A stretch of DNA of 64,000 nucleotides, from the NCBI RefSeq assembly GCF_900327775.1, contig NZ_OUMZ01000007.1:1847606-1911605 (forward strand), given 5' to 3'. The DNA comes from Roseovarius sp. EL26. Its GTDB lineage: Bacteria > Pseudomonadota > Alphaproteobacteria > Rhodobacterales > Rhodobacteraceae. The notes beneath the pieces were generated by a model. The model did no database searches. It saw only the letters and a list, made by a program, of their open reading frames with translations, and was not told the origin of the DNA. The translations under genes were made by a program, and so were the position numbers. Position 1 is the first letter of the stretch, and every line of letters starts with the position of its first letter. Shown piece by piece: positions 9,877-18,513 of this stretch.

Positions 9877-10374
9877 TTAACTCACCATTTTCTTTGCCTT
9901 GCGCAGCAGGATATCGCGCTTCACCTTGCTCAGGTGATCAAAATACATCCGGCCATTCAGATGGTCGACCTGGTGCTGCACGCTTGTGGCCCAAAGCCCA
10001 ACAAAGTCACGTTCTTCCATCTCACCCTGATCGTTCATAAATCGCACAGTCACGGCACGTGGGCGTTTAATTTCAGCTGAAACACCAACCAGATTGGGGC
10101 TGGCCTCTTCATGCGGACGCAATTGGGCGCTGGCATGCAACACCTCGGGGTTGGCCATACGCACAACCTGACCACGTTCGGCACTGGCATCAACCACCGC
10201 CAATCGCTGCATCACTCCGATCTGCGGCGCGCCCATGCCCACACCGGGCATGGCCTCCATCGTGTCGATCATGTCTTGCCAAACTGCGCGCACTTCATCC
10301 GTAATCGTATCGATCGGAGACGCTTTGGTCCGCAATCGTTTATCCGGCCATGGCAAGCACCTGCGCACGGCCAT
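9877..10374 (-). CDS. Peptide deformylase paralogue with degenerate active site
   Basis: A 165-residue protein clearly homologous to the adjacent deformylase, but all three PDF motifs are changed. Motif 1 is [10 protein letters not shown] (44-53). Motif 2, normally EGCLS, reads EASPN with serine (S92) where the metal-binding cysteine should be. Motif 3, normally QHELDH, reads QHQVDH (133-138), so the catalytic glutamate is glutamine while both histidines remain. Classical iron or zinc deformylase activity is therefore unlikely. Its start shares one base with the upstream def stop (TGATG), so it is coupled to the active enzyme and precedes fmt. Confidence 0.85.
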   Translation of the reverse strand: MAVRRCLPWPDKRLRTKASPIDTITDEVRAVWQDMIDTMEAMPGVGMGAPQIGVMQRLAVVDASAERGQVVRMANPEVLHASAQLRPHEEASPNLVGVSAEIKRPRAVTVRFMNDQGEMEERDFVGLWATSVQHQVDHLNGRMYFDHLSKVKRDILLRKAKKMVS

Positions 10375-10901
10375 CAGCCGCGCGCCTTTTCGCGTTTGTA
10401 TTTTTGGCTTTTGCGAGTGATTAGCTGTCGTTTCATCGGCCCTAGATGGTCAATGAACAACTTGCCATTCAAATGATCCAGCTCATGCTGAAAACACGTC
10501 GCCCACAACCTGTCAAACGTGGCTTTCTGTTCGTTCCCATCACGATCCATCCAAAGCACGTCAACTTCGGCCGGGCGGGTCACTTCGGCGTATTGTTCCG
10601 GGATAGACAGGCAACCCTCTTCATAAACATTCAGTTCGTCCGAGGACGCAACAATCTCAGGATTGAACATAACCATCGGTTGCGGATCTTCTGTATCGTC
10701 TTTGGCACAATCAAGCACAAACAGGCGTTGCAAAACGCCTATCTGCGGCGCCGCCAACCCTACACCGGGAGCGTCATACATGGTTTCCAACATATCATCG
10801 GCCAGCTTGCGCAGCTCATCTGTCAGATCAGGAACCGGGGCGCAAAGCTTTTTCAGGCGAGGGTCGGGGTGAATAAGAATAGGCAGTATCATGGGTGTCA
10901 T
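10374..10901 (-). CDS. def: Peptide deformylase
   Basis: Removes the formyl group from the N-terminal methionine of nascent proteins. All three motifs are intact: GVGLAAPQIG near residue 47, EEGCLSIPE near 95 and QHELDHLNG near 138. The 175-residue length is typical. Start choice between 10901 and the ATG at 10892 is open, because neither has a clear Shine-Dalgarno. It heads the def, def-like, fmt operon and is divergent from the aminotransferase gene starting at 10987. Confidence 0.96.
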   Translation of the reverse strand: MTPMILPILIHPDPRLKKLCAPVPDLTDELRKLADDMLETMYDAPGVGLAAPQIGVLQRLFVLDCAKDDTEDPQPMVMFNPEIVASSDELNVYEEGCLSIPEQYAEVTRPAEVDVLWMDRDGNEQKATFDRLWATCFQHELDHLNGKLFIDHLGPMKRQLITRKSQKYKREKARG

Positions 10902-10986
10902 TTAGGCGATCATTGATCATTCCGCAACGCCCCTTGCACCCGGCTTGAAATCCGTTAGCTTGCCGTCGATCAGAACGGAGCATCCC

Positions 10987-12159
10987 ATGAATTTCGACGA
11001 ATTCCCCGAACGCCGCGGCACCAACAGCGCAAAATGGGATGGCATGCGTGCCGCCACAGGCGTCACTGCTCCGGATGCCATCGCCATGTGGATCGCTGAC
11101 AAAGATTTCAGCACACCGGATTTCATCAAGGAAGCCGCCCAAAAGCAGGTCGATCTTGATAATTACGGATATTTCACTGGCGAGGGAGACCTGAACCGCT
11201 CAATCGCGTGGTGGATGAAAACCCGCCATAACTGGGACATCGACACCGACTGGATTACCAATACCTATGGGCTTGGCAATGCCATCGCCCTATGCATCAA
11301 CATCTATACCGAACCCGATGATGAAATTATCGTCTTCACTCCGGTTTACCATGAATTCACCTCTAAAATCCTGCGCGCTGGCCGTACCCCAAAACAATGG
11401 GCTATGCCGATTGAAAATGGCGTGTATCAACTGGACCTCGAGGGGCTCGAGGCCACACTGACCGGCAAAGAAAAGATGATGCTGTTTTGCTCGCCACATA
11501 ACCCGGCGGGCCGGATCTGGACGCCTGAGGAGCTGCGCGAGCTGTCAGCCTTCTGTGCGCGCAACGATCTGCTGCTGGTCTCAGATGATATTCACCATGA
11601 CATCATTTATCCGGGGCAAACCTACACCCCGCTTCTGATCGCAGCCCCCGAGGCAGCCGCCCATAGTATTGTCGTAACGGCCGCGTCAAAAACGTTCAGC
11701 ATCGCGGGTGTGCGCTTGGGCAGTGTCATCATTGCTGATGCAGGACTTCGCGAGCGGTTCCAATCCTTCGTCAACGCGCTCAACATCCAACCAAATCTGT
11801 TTGGCAAGGTTTTGACGCAAGCGGCCTATAGTGAACGCGGGGCCGCCTGGACCGATGAAATGCGCGCCTACATCGACGGCAATCACCGCCTGTTTCTGGA
11901 GGGCTTAGCCGATATCCCTGGTGTGACTCCGATGCCAATGCAATCCACTTTCCTCAGTTGGATCGACTTCTCAAACACCGGCATGGACATGGACGAAGTG
12001 ATCCGTCGCGTGACCGAAGACGCTCGAATAGCCCCCAGCATCGGGGCCGATTTCGGAAAGGGTGGTGAAAACTTCCTGCGTTTCAACATCGCGCTGCCAC
12101 GTCCAATGTTGCAAGAGGCAGTGAAACGTCTGCAAGCGGCCTTTGCCGATTTGCAATGA
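10987..12159 (+). CDS. PatB/MalY family PLP-dependent aminotransferase (C-S lyase type)
   Basis: A 390-residue fold-type I PLP enzyme beginning MNFDEFPERRGTNSAKWD, the characteristic N-terminus of the PatB/MalY branch (cystathionine beta-lyase or related carbon-sulfur lyases). The PLP lysine is in AASKTFSIAGVRLGS (about residue 235), with SPHNPAGRIW near 175 and the C-terminal arginine in FLRFNIALPRP. GGAG about eight bases before this ATG supports the start. Family members act on cystathionine, cysteine or sulfur-containing amino acids; the substrate here is not determined. It overlaps the downstream L,D-transpeptidase gene by 4 nt. Confidence 0.88.
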   Translation: MNFDEFPERRGTNSAKWDGMRAATGVTAPDAIAMWIADKDFSTPDFIKEAAQKQVDLDNYGYFTGEGDLNRSIAWWMKTRHNWDIDTDWITNTYGLGNAIALCINIYTEPDDEIIVFTPVYHEFTSKILRAGRTPKQWAMPIENGVYQLDLEGLEATLTGKEKMMLFCSPHNPAGRIWTPEELRELSAFCARNDLLLVSDDIHHDIIYPGQTYTPLLIAAPEAAAHSIVVTAASKTFSIAGVRLGSVIIADAGLRERFQSFVNALNIQPNLFGKVLTQAAYSERGAAWTDEMRAYIDGNHRLFLEGLADIPGVTPMPMQSTFLSWIDFSNTGMDMDEVIRRVTEDARIAPSIGADFGKGGENFLRFNIALPRPMLQEAVKRLQAAFADLQ

Positions 12160-12701
12160 TCCGTCGGTTGATCAGGGCAATCATCTATGCCACTGCATGT
12201 GGTTTGATTGTCCTGCTCGCCCTGATTGGGTGGCAACACTATGCACCGCGCCCACCCGCGTCCCCATTGGTACCGCTCACCGGCCAAATCGACCGTATTG
12301 AAGTTGATAAATCTGACCGCCTGCTCACGGTCTTTCGTGACGATGTGGCCTTACGCAGCTATGATATCGCTCTTGGCTTTACCCCCGATGGCGATAAATT
12401 TCGCGAAGGCGACGGTAAGACCCCCGAGGGCACCTTCACCATAAATCGCCGCAACCCCGAGAGTGCCTTTCACCTGTCATTGGGCATTGATTATCCACAG
12501 GCCGAAGATCGTGCCCTCGCACAAGCCGCGGGCGTATCACCGGGCGGAGATATTTTCATCCACGGTCAGCCGAACAAATTAAAAGACCTGATTAAACGGC
12601 CCGGCGATTGGACCGCTGGCTGCATCGCCGTTACAAATGCGCAAATCGAAGAGATCTGGCGCGTCACCCCAAATGGCACAACTGTTGTGATCCGCCCTTA
12701 G
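12156..12701 (+). CDS. L,D-transpeptidase family protein (YkuD/YafK-like)
   Basis: A 181-residue protein with an N-terminal membrane anchor (about residues 8-25) and a periplasmic YkuD domain. Key features are DGKTPEGTF (about 88-96), the conserved histidine in IFIHGQPN and the catalytic cysteine in DWTAGCIAVTN, the variant of the HxnS/TxGC motif found in YafK-like members. Such enzymes make 3-3 peptidoglycan crosslinks, attach lipoproteins or cleave such links; which applies is unknown. It overlaps the aminotransferase stop (ATGA) and converges with a hypothetical gene 5 nt away. Confidence 0.87.
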   Translation: MIRRLIRAIIYATACGLIVLLALIGWQHYAPRPPASPLVPLTGQIDRIEVDKSDRLLTVFRDDVALRSYDIALGFTPDGDKFREGDGKTPEGTFTINRRNPESAFHLSLGIDYPQAEDRALAQAAGVSPGGDIFIHGQPNKLKDLIKRPGDWTAGCIAVTNAQIEEIWRVTPNGTTVVIRP

Positions 12702-12705
12702 AGAG

Positions 12706-13050
12706 TCAGTGTTGTTCCAGCAGTGCTACAGGCGCATCCGGTGCCCGATAGAAATCCAGCGGCTGCTCTTCCACCGCCTCTGTGATGCGCTTGTATTCAA
12801 ACCGGCGCTCACCGTCTGCCTCTTCAGAGGCCACAATCAAGCAATGTGAAATCAGCCGTTCGCCATCATAAAGTGCCACACGCCCTCTGATCCGCACGTC
12901 AGGATCCAACGCAAACCCATCATCCCATGCTGACAGAACACGATGGTTCTGACCATCAATACAGACTTTTAGCTTGGGGTTCTTACGCTCCGCCAATTTT
13001 CGGGCGCGCTCCAATCCGTCACTGATTTCCTTCGGCAAAAAACTCATCAT
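12706..13050 (-). CDS. Conserved-looking hypothetical protein
   Basis: A 114-residue soluble protein with no signal peptide or membrane segment. It has a basic helical N-terminus (residues 5-26) and then an apparent beta-rich region with CIDGQNHRVLSAWDDGF and RRFEYKRIT. No family is recognised. It is kept as a gene because it has coding-like composition on the strand, a full-length frame and no better overlapping candidate. The upstream 220 bp to cobM hold no recognisable gene. Confidence 0.65.
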   Translation of the reverse strand: MMSFLPKEISDGLERARKLAERKNPKLKVCIDGQNHRVLSAWDDGFALDPDVRIRGRVALYDGERLISHCLIVASEEADGERRFEYKRITEAVEEQPLDFYRAPDAPVALLEQH

Positions 13051-13273
13051 CGCTCACATCACCTTCGCTACATAGGTAACGATGATGTCGCACAATGATG
13101 TAACAATCACGTTAAAACTGGGGGCACGCCATAATTTAGCCCCACTTTCGCACCCTTTGGGTCACGATTGTTTCTGATCCGACCGCAATGAACGTACATC
13201 GCGTGGATCATGGATCGCCCTGCCAGAACATTTTCCGGCAGAGTCCCATTTAAGAATCGGTTTACGATCGATC

Positions 13274-14065
13274 TCAGGTATTGTGGTCTTCCACCAAATC
13301 AATCCCGGTCACCGGGCGCAAGACATGCGGAATGGCCGGATCATAAAGCGCGGAATCCTTAAAATCCTGCGCCTCTCGTAGGGCAGGCCCAACCATAATC
13401 AATGCCGTTCTGGTGATCTTTTCTGATCTCACTTTTTTACGGATATCACTCAACGTTCCACGGATCAGCATCTGATCTGGCCAGCCCACACGGTAGCCCA
13501 CCACAACCGGGCAATCTGCCCCATAATACGGCACCAGAACCCGTTCGATCTCACGCATATTGCGCACTGCCAAGTGGATCGCCAGCGTCGCGCCGGTGCG
13601 GGCAAAGTTTTCCAACGTTTCGCCTTCTGGCATCGATGTGGATTGCATCGACATCCGGGTTAGCACGATCGATTGCGCGATCTCGGGAATGGTCAGTTCT
13701 TGCTTCATCTCCGCCGCCATTGCCGCATAGGCAGGCACGCCCGGGATGATCTGATAATCGATACCATCAGCACGCAAGCGGCGGATCTGTTCGGCAATTG
13801 CGCCATAAAGCGACGGATCACCGGAATGTACCCGCGCAACGTTCTCGCCACGGTCATGCGCGGCTTTGATTTCGGCATGCGTATCATTCAGCGTCATAGG
13901 CGCCGTATCCATTACCTTTGCGCCTTCAGGCGCACAAGCCACCACCTCGGCCGGAACCAGTGATCCTGCATAGAGACACACCGGACATTCGCCGATGATC
14001 CGCTCTGCCTTTTTTGTCAAAAGCTCCGGATCGCCCGGACCTGCACCAATAAAATAAACTGTCAT
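13274..14065 (-). CDS. cobM: Precorrin-4 C11-methyltransferase
   Basis: CobM adds the C11 methyl group during corrin ring synthesis. The 263 residues contain the tetrapyrrole methylase signatures: YFIGAGPGDPELLTKKAERI at residues 4-23, CPVCLYAGSL near 30, ARVHSGDPSLYGAI near 78 and the MSMQSTSMPEGETLENFA segment typical of CobM/CbiF near 137. It is the last gene of the cobalamin operon, separated from cobJ by 83 nt with an intercistronic hairpin, while the upstream genes overlap. Confidence 0.95.
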   Translation of the reverse strand: MTVYFIGAGPGDPELLTKKAERIIGECPVCLYAGSLVPAEVVACAPEGAKVMDTAPMTLNDTHAEIKAAHDRGENVARVHSGDPSLYGAIAEQIRRLRADGIDYQIIPGVPAYAAMAAEMKQELTIPEIAQSIVLTRMSMQSTSMPEGETLENFARTGATLAIHLAVRNMREIERVLVPYYGADCPVVVGYRVGWPDQMLIRGTLSDIRKKVRSEKITRTALIMVGPALREAQDFKDSALYDPAIPHVLRPVTGIDLVEDHNT

Positions 14066-14114
14066 CTTAAGTCTCCCTCACGAGCCTTCTTTGCGGGATG
14101 GTGGGCGGGGCGAT

Positions 14115-14132
14115 GTTGCCGCCTTCGGCAAC
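14115..14132 (-). other. Intercistronic hairpin between cobJ and cobM
   Basis: GTTGCCG and CGGCAAC form a perfect 7 bp stem around a 4 nt loop, with an outer GGGCG/CGCCC pairing possible at about 14104-14140. There is no T-run, so a processing or mRNA-stability role is more likely than termination. The role is inferred. Confidence 0.5.
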
Positions 14133-14148
14133 GAGCGCCCGCAAACCG

Positions 14149-15957
14149 TCACGCCTGTTGTGCCAAATCACCGTCAATCTTGCGGGCATAGCCCCGCGGC
14201 GTGAACATCCGTGGCCCCTCGCCCAGTTGTGCCAAACGTGAATTCGAGGAACCGATCAGCACCACGGTCAGCATGTCCACCTCATCCACTTCCAATTCAT
14301 CCAACCGGCGGTAGCGGATATATTCTTCTGGCCGTCCCAACGAGCTGGCTAGCATCACCGGCGTGTCTGCTGGGCGGTGCTGCAGCAAGATATCACGTGC
14401 TTCTGCCAACAATGTCCGGCGGGTTTTGGACACGGGGTTGTAGAAGGCGATCACAAAATCCCCCTCAGCCGCCGCGTGTAGACGGCGAATAATGTCATCA
14501 CGAGGCGTCAACAGGTCTGAAAGGCTGATGGTGCAGAAATCATGTCCCAGAGGTGCCCCGGCCCGCGCCGCTGCCCCCTGCAGGGCCGATACGCCGGGCG
14601 AGCACACAACTTCAATCCGGTGCGCCGCATCAGACACACCATGTTCATCTTCACCACGGTCCAATAGTTCAAAAACCAATGCTCCCATGGCATAGATGCC
14701 CGCATCACCCGAACAAACCAACGATACATTCTTGCCTTTTGCCGCCTGCTCCAACGCATAACGACAACGTGCCTCTTCCCCGCCCAGCGGAAAATCTGAG
14801 CGTTCTTTGCCAACTGCCAGTGGTCCAAGAAGATCGATATACAGACCGTAACCCACCAGCTCTTCGGCTTCCGAAACCAGCTTTGACACCTCTGGCGTGC
14901 GCCAGGCTGCTTGACCGGGCCCAATGCCCACAACGCTTAACCGTCCACGTGCCCGCCCCGGCATTTCGGTGACCACCTGCTCACAACGTGCAAGCGCACA
15001 AGTCGCGTTAGCTGTCTTTTGTTTCTCAACCACCAAGGCTCCGCCACAGGTCAACGCCGCCCCTTCCGAAACGCCATGGCAGCCCACTTCAGCAAAAACC
15101 ACCTCGGATGGATTGGCCAGTTTGCCAGCCTGCGCTTCCAGCTCTGCAGCGCTAAACAAGCGGAACGGCACGCCCAAACGTCGTGCCACGTCGTTCATCG
15201 CCACTTCGTCGGCTTTCAGGTCGATTGAGGCCACATAGGCGATTGCCCCTGCCGCAATCCCATTTGCCTTCAACGTGTCCTGCACAAGTGTCCAAAGCTC
15301 ATCGCTGTCACATCCGCGCGCACAGCCCAAGCCCAATGCAAAGCGCTGCGGATGATAGACCAGACGCGTTTCACCTGTTTCAGCAGGCGTTTCTGTCACG
15401 CAAAGCTCAACCGCCTCACCGCTATTATCAATGTCAAAGATGTTTTCACCAGACACCGAAACACCGCCGCCTGACAACATCGCCACCATCGCACCCTTGG
15501 CATCTTCCGGGTTAGCCAGACGATAGCCTACCGGTGGTTCATCCAAAGCCACGCCCATGGCAACATCCCCGGCAGTGGTCACAGCTGCAACAGCTTCCAG
15601 ACCCTTGGCAATTTCCGACGACAAACGGTTCGCACCGCGATGGCCGCCCAGCAATGGCACAACAACTGATCCATCATCGCTCACTGAAACAACCGGCGGC
15701 TCGGCGCGTTTGTCCGACAACATCGGTGCGACAGCACGGATCAAGATACCGCTGGCGCAAACGCCAATCACCGGCACACCCGCAGCAAACAGATCGCGCG
15801 CATGATCCAGCGCATTGGCAAAAAACGCATCCGCTTTTTCCACACGTCCTTCACGCCCATGCACCGGCGCACCGATCAGGGCGGCAACCTTGTGCGCAAC
15901 ATCTTCACCTGAGCGCGACAGCGCCAGAACCACTGGGGATACAGGGTTTACAGCCAT
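14149..15957 (-). CDS. cobJ: CbiG-CobJ fusion: cobalt-precorrin-5A hydrolase-like / precorrin-3B C17-methyltransferase
   Basis: A 602-residue fusion. Residues 1-325 are CbiG-like: an N-terminal hydrolase-type domain (VIGVCASGILIRAVAP, LLGGHRGAN at 103-110), a middle domain, and a C-terminal CobE/CbiG_C domain (GLGCARGCDSDELW at about 209-222). Residues 340-600 are the CobJ methyltransferase that drives ring contraction (SVVGIGPGQ at 341-349, SLVCSGDAGIYAMG, FYNPVSKTRR). CbiG opens the ring-A lactone in the cobalt-early route, so its fusion to CobJ is a mixed signature. It overlaps the cobI end by 10 nt. Confidence 0.93.
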   Translation of the reverse strand: MAVNPVSPVVLALSRSGEDVAHKVAALIGAPVHGREGRVEKADAFFANALDHARDLFAAGVPVIGVCASGILIRAVAPMLSDKRAEPPVVSVSDDGSVVVPLLGGHRGANRLSSEIAKGLEAVAAVTTAGDVAMGVALDEPPVGYRLANPEDAKGAMVAMLSGGGVSVSGENIFDIDNSGEAVELCVTETPAETGETRLVYHPQRFALGLGCARGCDSDELWTLVQDTLKANGIAAGAIAYVASIDLKADEVAMNDVARRLGVPFRLFSAAELEAQAGKLANPSEVVFAEVGCHGVSEGAALTCGGALVVEKQKTANATCALARCEQVVTEMPGRARGRLSVVGIGPGQAAWRTPEVSKLVSEAEELVGYGLYIDLLGPLAVGKERSDFPLGGEEARCRYALEQAAKGKNVSLVCSGDAGIYAMGALVFELLDRGEDEHGVSDAAHRIEVVCSPGVSALQGAAARAGAPLGHDFCTISLSDLLTPRDDIIRRLHAAAEGDFVIAFYNPVSKTRRTLLAEARDILLQHRPADTPVMLASSLGRPEEYIRYRRLDELEVDEVDMLTVVLIGSSNSRLAQLGEGPRMFTPRGYARKIDGDLAQQA

Positions 15958-16664
15958 GGATCGGCCCCTTTTGTTAGCAAAATCATCGAAAAATACGGCG
16001 CCTTTTCTGGCGCCTCTCTAAGCGGCAGAACCACCTCTTCTGGCAAGCTCGCGCGCTCCACATACATCGCTTTATCAACGAAACCGAGATTTTCGATCAC
16101 GTTACGAATCTTCGCCAAGTGGCGGCCAACCTTCATGATCGCCACGCTTTCCGCACCTTCGATGCGCGCGCGCAATTCATCTTCAGGCAAAGGTCCGGGC
16201 AAGACAGTTAGACGTTCATTGCGCGCCACCAAAGGCATCCCTGCCCGTGCCGCACAGGTGGTGATTGAAGTTACACCCGGAACAACCTCAACCTCATACT
16301 GATCTGATAAGCGGGCAAACAGATACATGAACGAACCATAGAAAAACGGATCACCCTCACACAGGCAAATCACATCTTGCCCAGCGTCTAGCGCGGCTGC
16401 AATTTCATCTGCACCTTTGTCATAGGCTTCTTGCGCTGGCGCGCGTTCCACTGTCATCGGCACGTCCATGACGATCTCACGTGCATCCGCAGCAATGACA
16501 TCCGCAGCAATCGCCCGGGCAAAGCTATCGGACCCGGTCAACGCCGGATAAGCTACAACTCCCGCACCAGAAATCAACCGGTGCGCGCGCAGCGTCATCA
16601 AATCCGGATCACCCGGCCCAAGGCCCACGCCATAAAGTTTACCAGTTATCGCAGTCTCATTCAT
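15948..16664 (-). CDS. cobI: Precorrin-2 C20-methyltransferase
   Basis: CobI methylates C20 of precorrin-2, the committed step to cobalamin. From MNETAITGKLYGVGLGPGDP the protein is 238 residues. Signatures are YGVGLGPGDPDLMTLRAHRL, VICLCEGDPFFYGSFMYLF and VVPGVTSITTCAAR. An in-frame start 15 codons earlier exists but would overlap cobL; the chosen ATG overlaps the cobL stop as ATGA, matching the coupling seen through this operon. It sits between cobL and the cbiG-cobJ fusion. Confidence 0.95.
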   Translation of the reverse strand: MNETAITGKLYGVGLGPGDPDLMTLRAHRLISGAGVVAYPALTGSDSFARAIAADVIAADAREIVMDVPMTVERAPAQEAYDKGADEIAAALDAGQDVICLCEGDPFFYGSFMYLFARLSDQYEVEVVPGVTSITTCAARAGMPLVARNERLTVLPGPLPEDELRARIEGAESVAIMKVGRHLAKIRNVIENLGFVDKAMYVERASLPEEVVLPLREAPEKAPYFSMILLTKGADPWL

Positions 16665-17863
16665 CGTTTGATCAGGCTCCACTGTGTCACCGGCATCAAC
16701 GGCCGCCATCCGGTCAGCGCACCAATTGGTTCGGCCCGATTGACACTCAGCTTGACCAGCTGCCCACCATGTTCTTTGTGCAATTTCAACAGCAGCGCCT
16801 CACTTTCCAGCGTCACTGCATTGCAGACCATCCGCCCCAATGGACGCAAAGCACTCCAAGCGGCCTCAAATGTCTCACGACTCAGACCACCACCGATAAA
16901 CACAGCATCCGGCGCATCCAAATTGGTCAACGCTTCCGGCACACGGCCTTCCACCAGTTGCAACTTCGGTGCACCCAGTGCCAGCGCATTGGCTGCTGCC
17001 ATCGCACGGCGGTCGGCACGTGGTTCAATTCCAATCGCACGGGCATAGCGCGCCGCGCGCATCCATTCGACAGCAATCGATCCGCAGCCTGTGCCCACAT
17101 CCCACAAAAGTGCACCGCGCATTGGCATCAGCTTGGCCAAGGTCGCTGCGCGCACTTCCTGTTTGGTCATGGTGCCATCGTGCTGAAACAGCTCATCCGC
17201 CAACCCCGGCACCCTTGGCAACAACGCCGCGCCAGGGTCTGCGACACATTCGACCGCCAGGGTATTGAACGCTGGCACAGCGTGATCCCAACTGTCCGCC
17301 ACGCCATCAAAGCGTAGCTCATCCTTGCCCCCCATAGCGGCAAGCACTGTCATTTTTGACTGACCAAAGCCGCGCTCAGACAGAAATTGCGCAATCTGCC
17401 CCGGTGTCTCGGCCCCAGTTGTCAGGATCAGCAATCGCACATCCGGCTGGATAAAGGCGATCATCTGTTCAACTGGGCGACCGTGCACCGTTAGGGTTTC
17501 CAGATCAGCCATTGACCAGCCCATGCGCGCCGAGGCCAATTGGAACGCCGACAATTGTGGGTGATAGACAATCTCATTTGGAGCGATTTCACGCCCGATC
17601 CGGGCACCGACGGAAAACCATAGCGGATCGCCGGTGGCCAGAACCACCACGCGCTTGCCACGCTTGTCCGCCAGCAGATCAATCAGCGCATCAAACGGTG
17701 ATGGCCATGCAACTCGCTCTGCTGTGGTGTTGTCCGAGAGCTTGTGATGCCGGTCACCACCGACAATCACCTCGGCCGCCTCAACAACCGCTCGGGTGGC
17801 GGGGACCAACCCGTCCATCCCGTCTTCGCCAATGCCGACGATGTGCAACCAGGCTTCGCTCAT
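16661..17863 (-). CDS. cobL: Precorrin-6Y C5,15-methyltransferase (decarboxylating)
   Basis: A 400-residue two-domain enzyme. The N-terminal half (about 1-200) is the CbiE-type tetrapyrrole methylase (LHIVGIGEDGMDGL, VLATGDPLWFSVGARI); the C-terminal half (about 205-400) is the CbiT-type Rossmann methyltransferase with DVGTGCGSIAVEWMRA. CobL methylates C5 and C15 and decarboxylates the C12 acetate. The fused form is the usual one in alphaproteobacteria. It overlaps cobH upstream and cobI downstream by 4 nt each. Confidence 0.95.
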   Translation of the reverse strand: MSEAWLHIVGIGEDGMDGLVPATRAVVEAAEVIVGGDRHHKLSDNTTAERVAWPSPFDALIDLLADKRGKRVVVLATGDPLWFSVGARIGREIAPNEIVYHPQLSAFQLASARMGWSMADLETLTVHGRPVEQMIAFIQPDVRLLILTTGAETPGQIAQFLSERGFGQSKMTVLAAMGGKDELRFDGVADSWDHAVPAFNTLAVECVADPGAALLPRVPGLADELFQHDGTMTKQEVRAATLAKLMPMRGALLWDVGTGCGSIAVEWMRAARYARAIGIEPRADRRAMAAANALALGAPKLQLVEGRVPEALTNLDAPDAVFIGGGLSRETFEAAWSALRPLGRMVCNAVTLESEALLLKLHKEHGGQLVKLSVNRAEPIGALTGWRPLMPVTQWSLIKR

Positions 17864-18513
17864 TTGGCAATCTCCGGCAGGCCTGCAGCCAAGGCATTTA
17901 CCGCAGCAGAGGCAATTGCCGACCCGCCGCGTCGTCCGCGCAGGGCGACAAATTCACATCCACGTGGTCGCGCCGCCAGCTCAGCCTTGGATTCAGCCGC
18001 GCCGACAAAACCCACTGGGAATCCCAAGATAGCCGCCGGCTTCGGCGCACCTTGATCCAACAACTCCAACAGGTGGAAAAGGGCTGTTGGCGCATTTCCA
18101 ATTGCCACCACGGCCCCTTCAAGATGCTCGGCCCACAGCTCAACCGCAGCAGCAGATCGGGTATTACCAATGTCTTTGGCGCGCCCCGGCACAGATGGGT
18201 CATTCAATGTTACGATCACCTGATTGTCCGCAGGCAAGTACCGGCGAATGATCCCCGCACCGACCATTTCGCAATCACACAACACCGGCGCGCCGGATTG
18301 CAAAGCTGCATGACCAGATTCGTAGACATCAAGCGAGAAGTCCAACCTATCAGCCACCTCAACCATACCACAGGCATGGATCAAGCGAATCGCCAGCGAT
18401 TCCAACCCCGGACCAAAACGTTCCAACCGCGCCTCGCGGCGCACGGTGGCAAAGCTCTCGGCGTAGATGGCCGAGGGATCTTTTTCATAAGGGCGCATCA
18501 TTTCCGGTGTCAC
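17860..18513 (-). CDS. cobH: Precorrin-8X methylmutase
   Basis: CobH moves a methyl group from C11 to C12 to give hydrogenobyrinate (or the cobalt form). The 217-residue protein matches the family length. The catalytic histidine is in RLIHACGMVEVADRL (about residues 43-57), and GAVVAIGNAPTALFHLLEL (about 131-149) and FPVGFVGAAESK (about 164-175) are family motifs. Both ends overlap neighbours as ATGA (cbiX upstream, cobL downstream). Confidence 0.95.
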   Translation of the reverse strand: MTPEMMRPYEKDPSAIYAESFATVRREARLERFGPGLESLAIRLIHACGMVEVADRLDFSLDVYESGHAALQSGAPVLCDCEMVGAGIIRRYLPADNQVIVTLNDPSVPGRAKDIGNTRSAAAVELWAEHLEGAVVAIGNAPTALFHLLELLDQGAPKPAAILGFPVGFVGAAESKAELAARPRGCEFVALRGRRGGSAIASAAVNALAAGLPEIAK

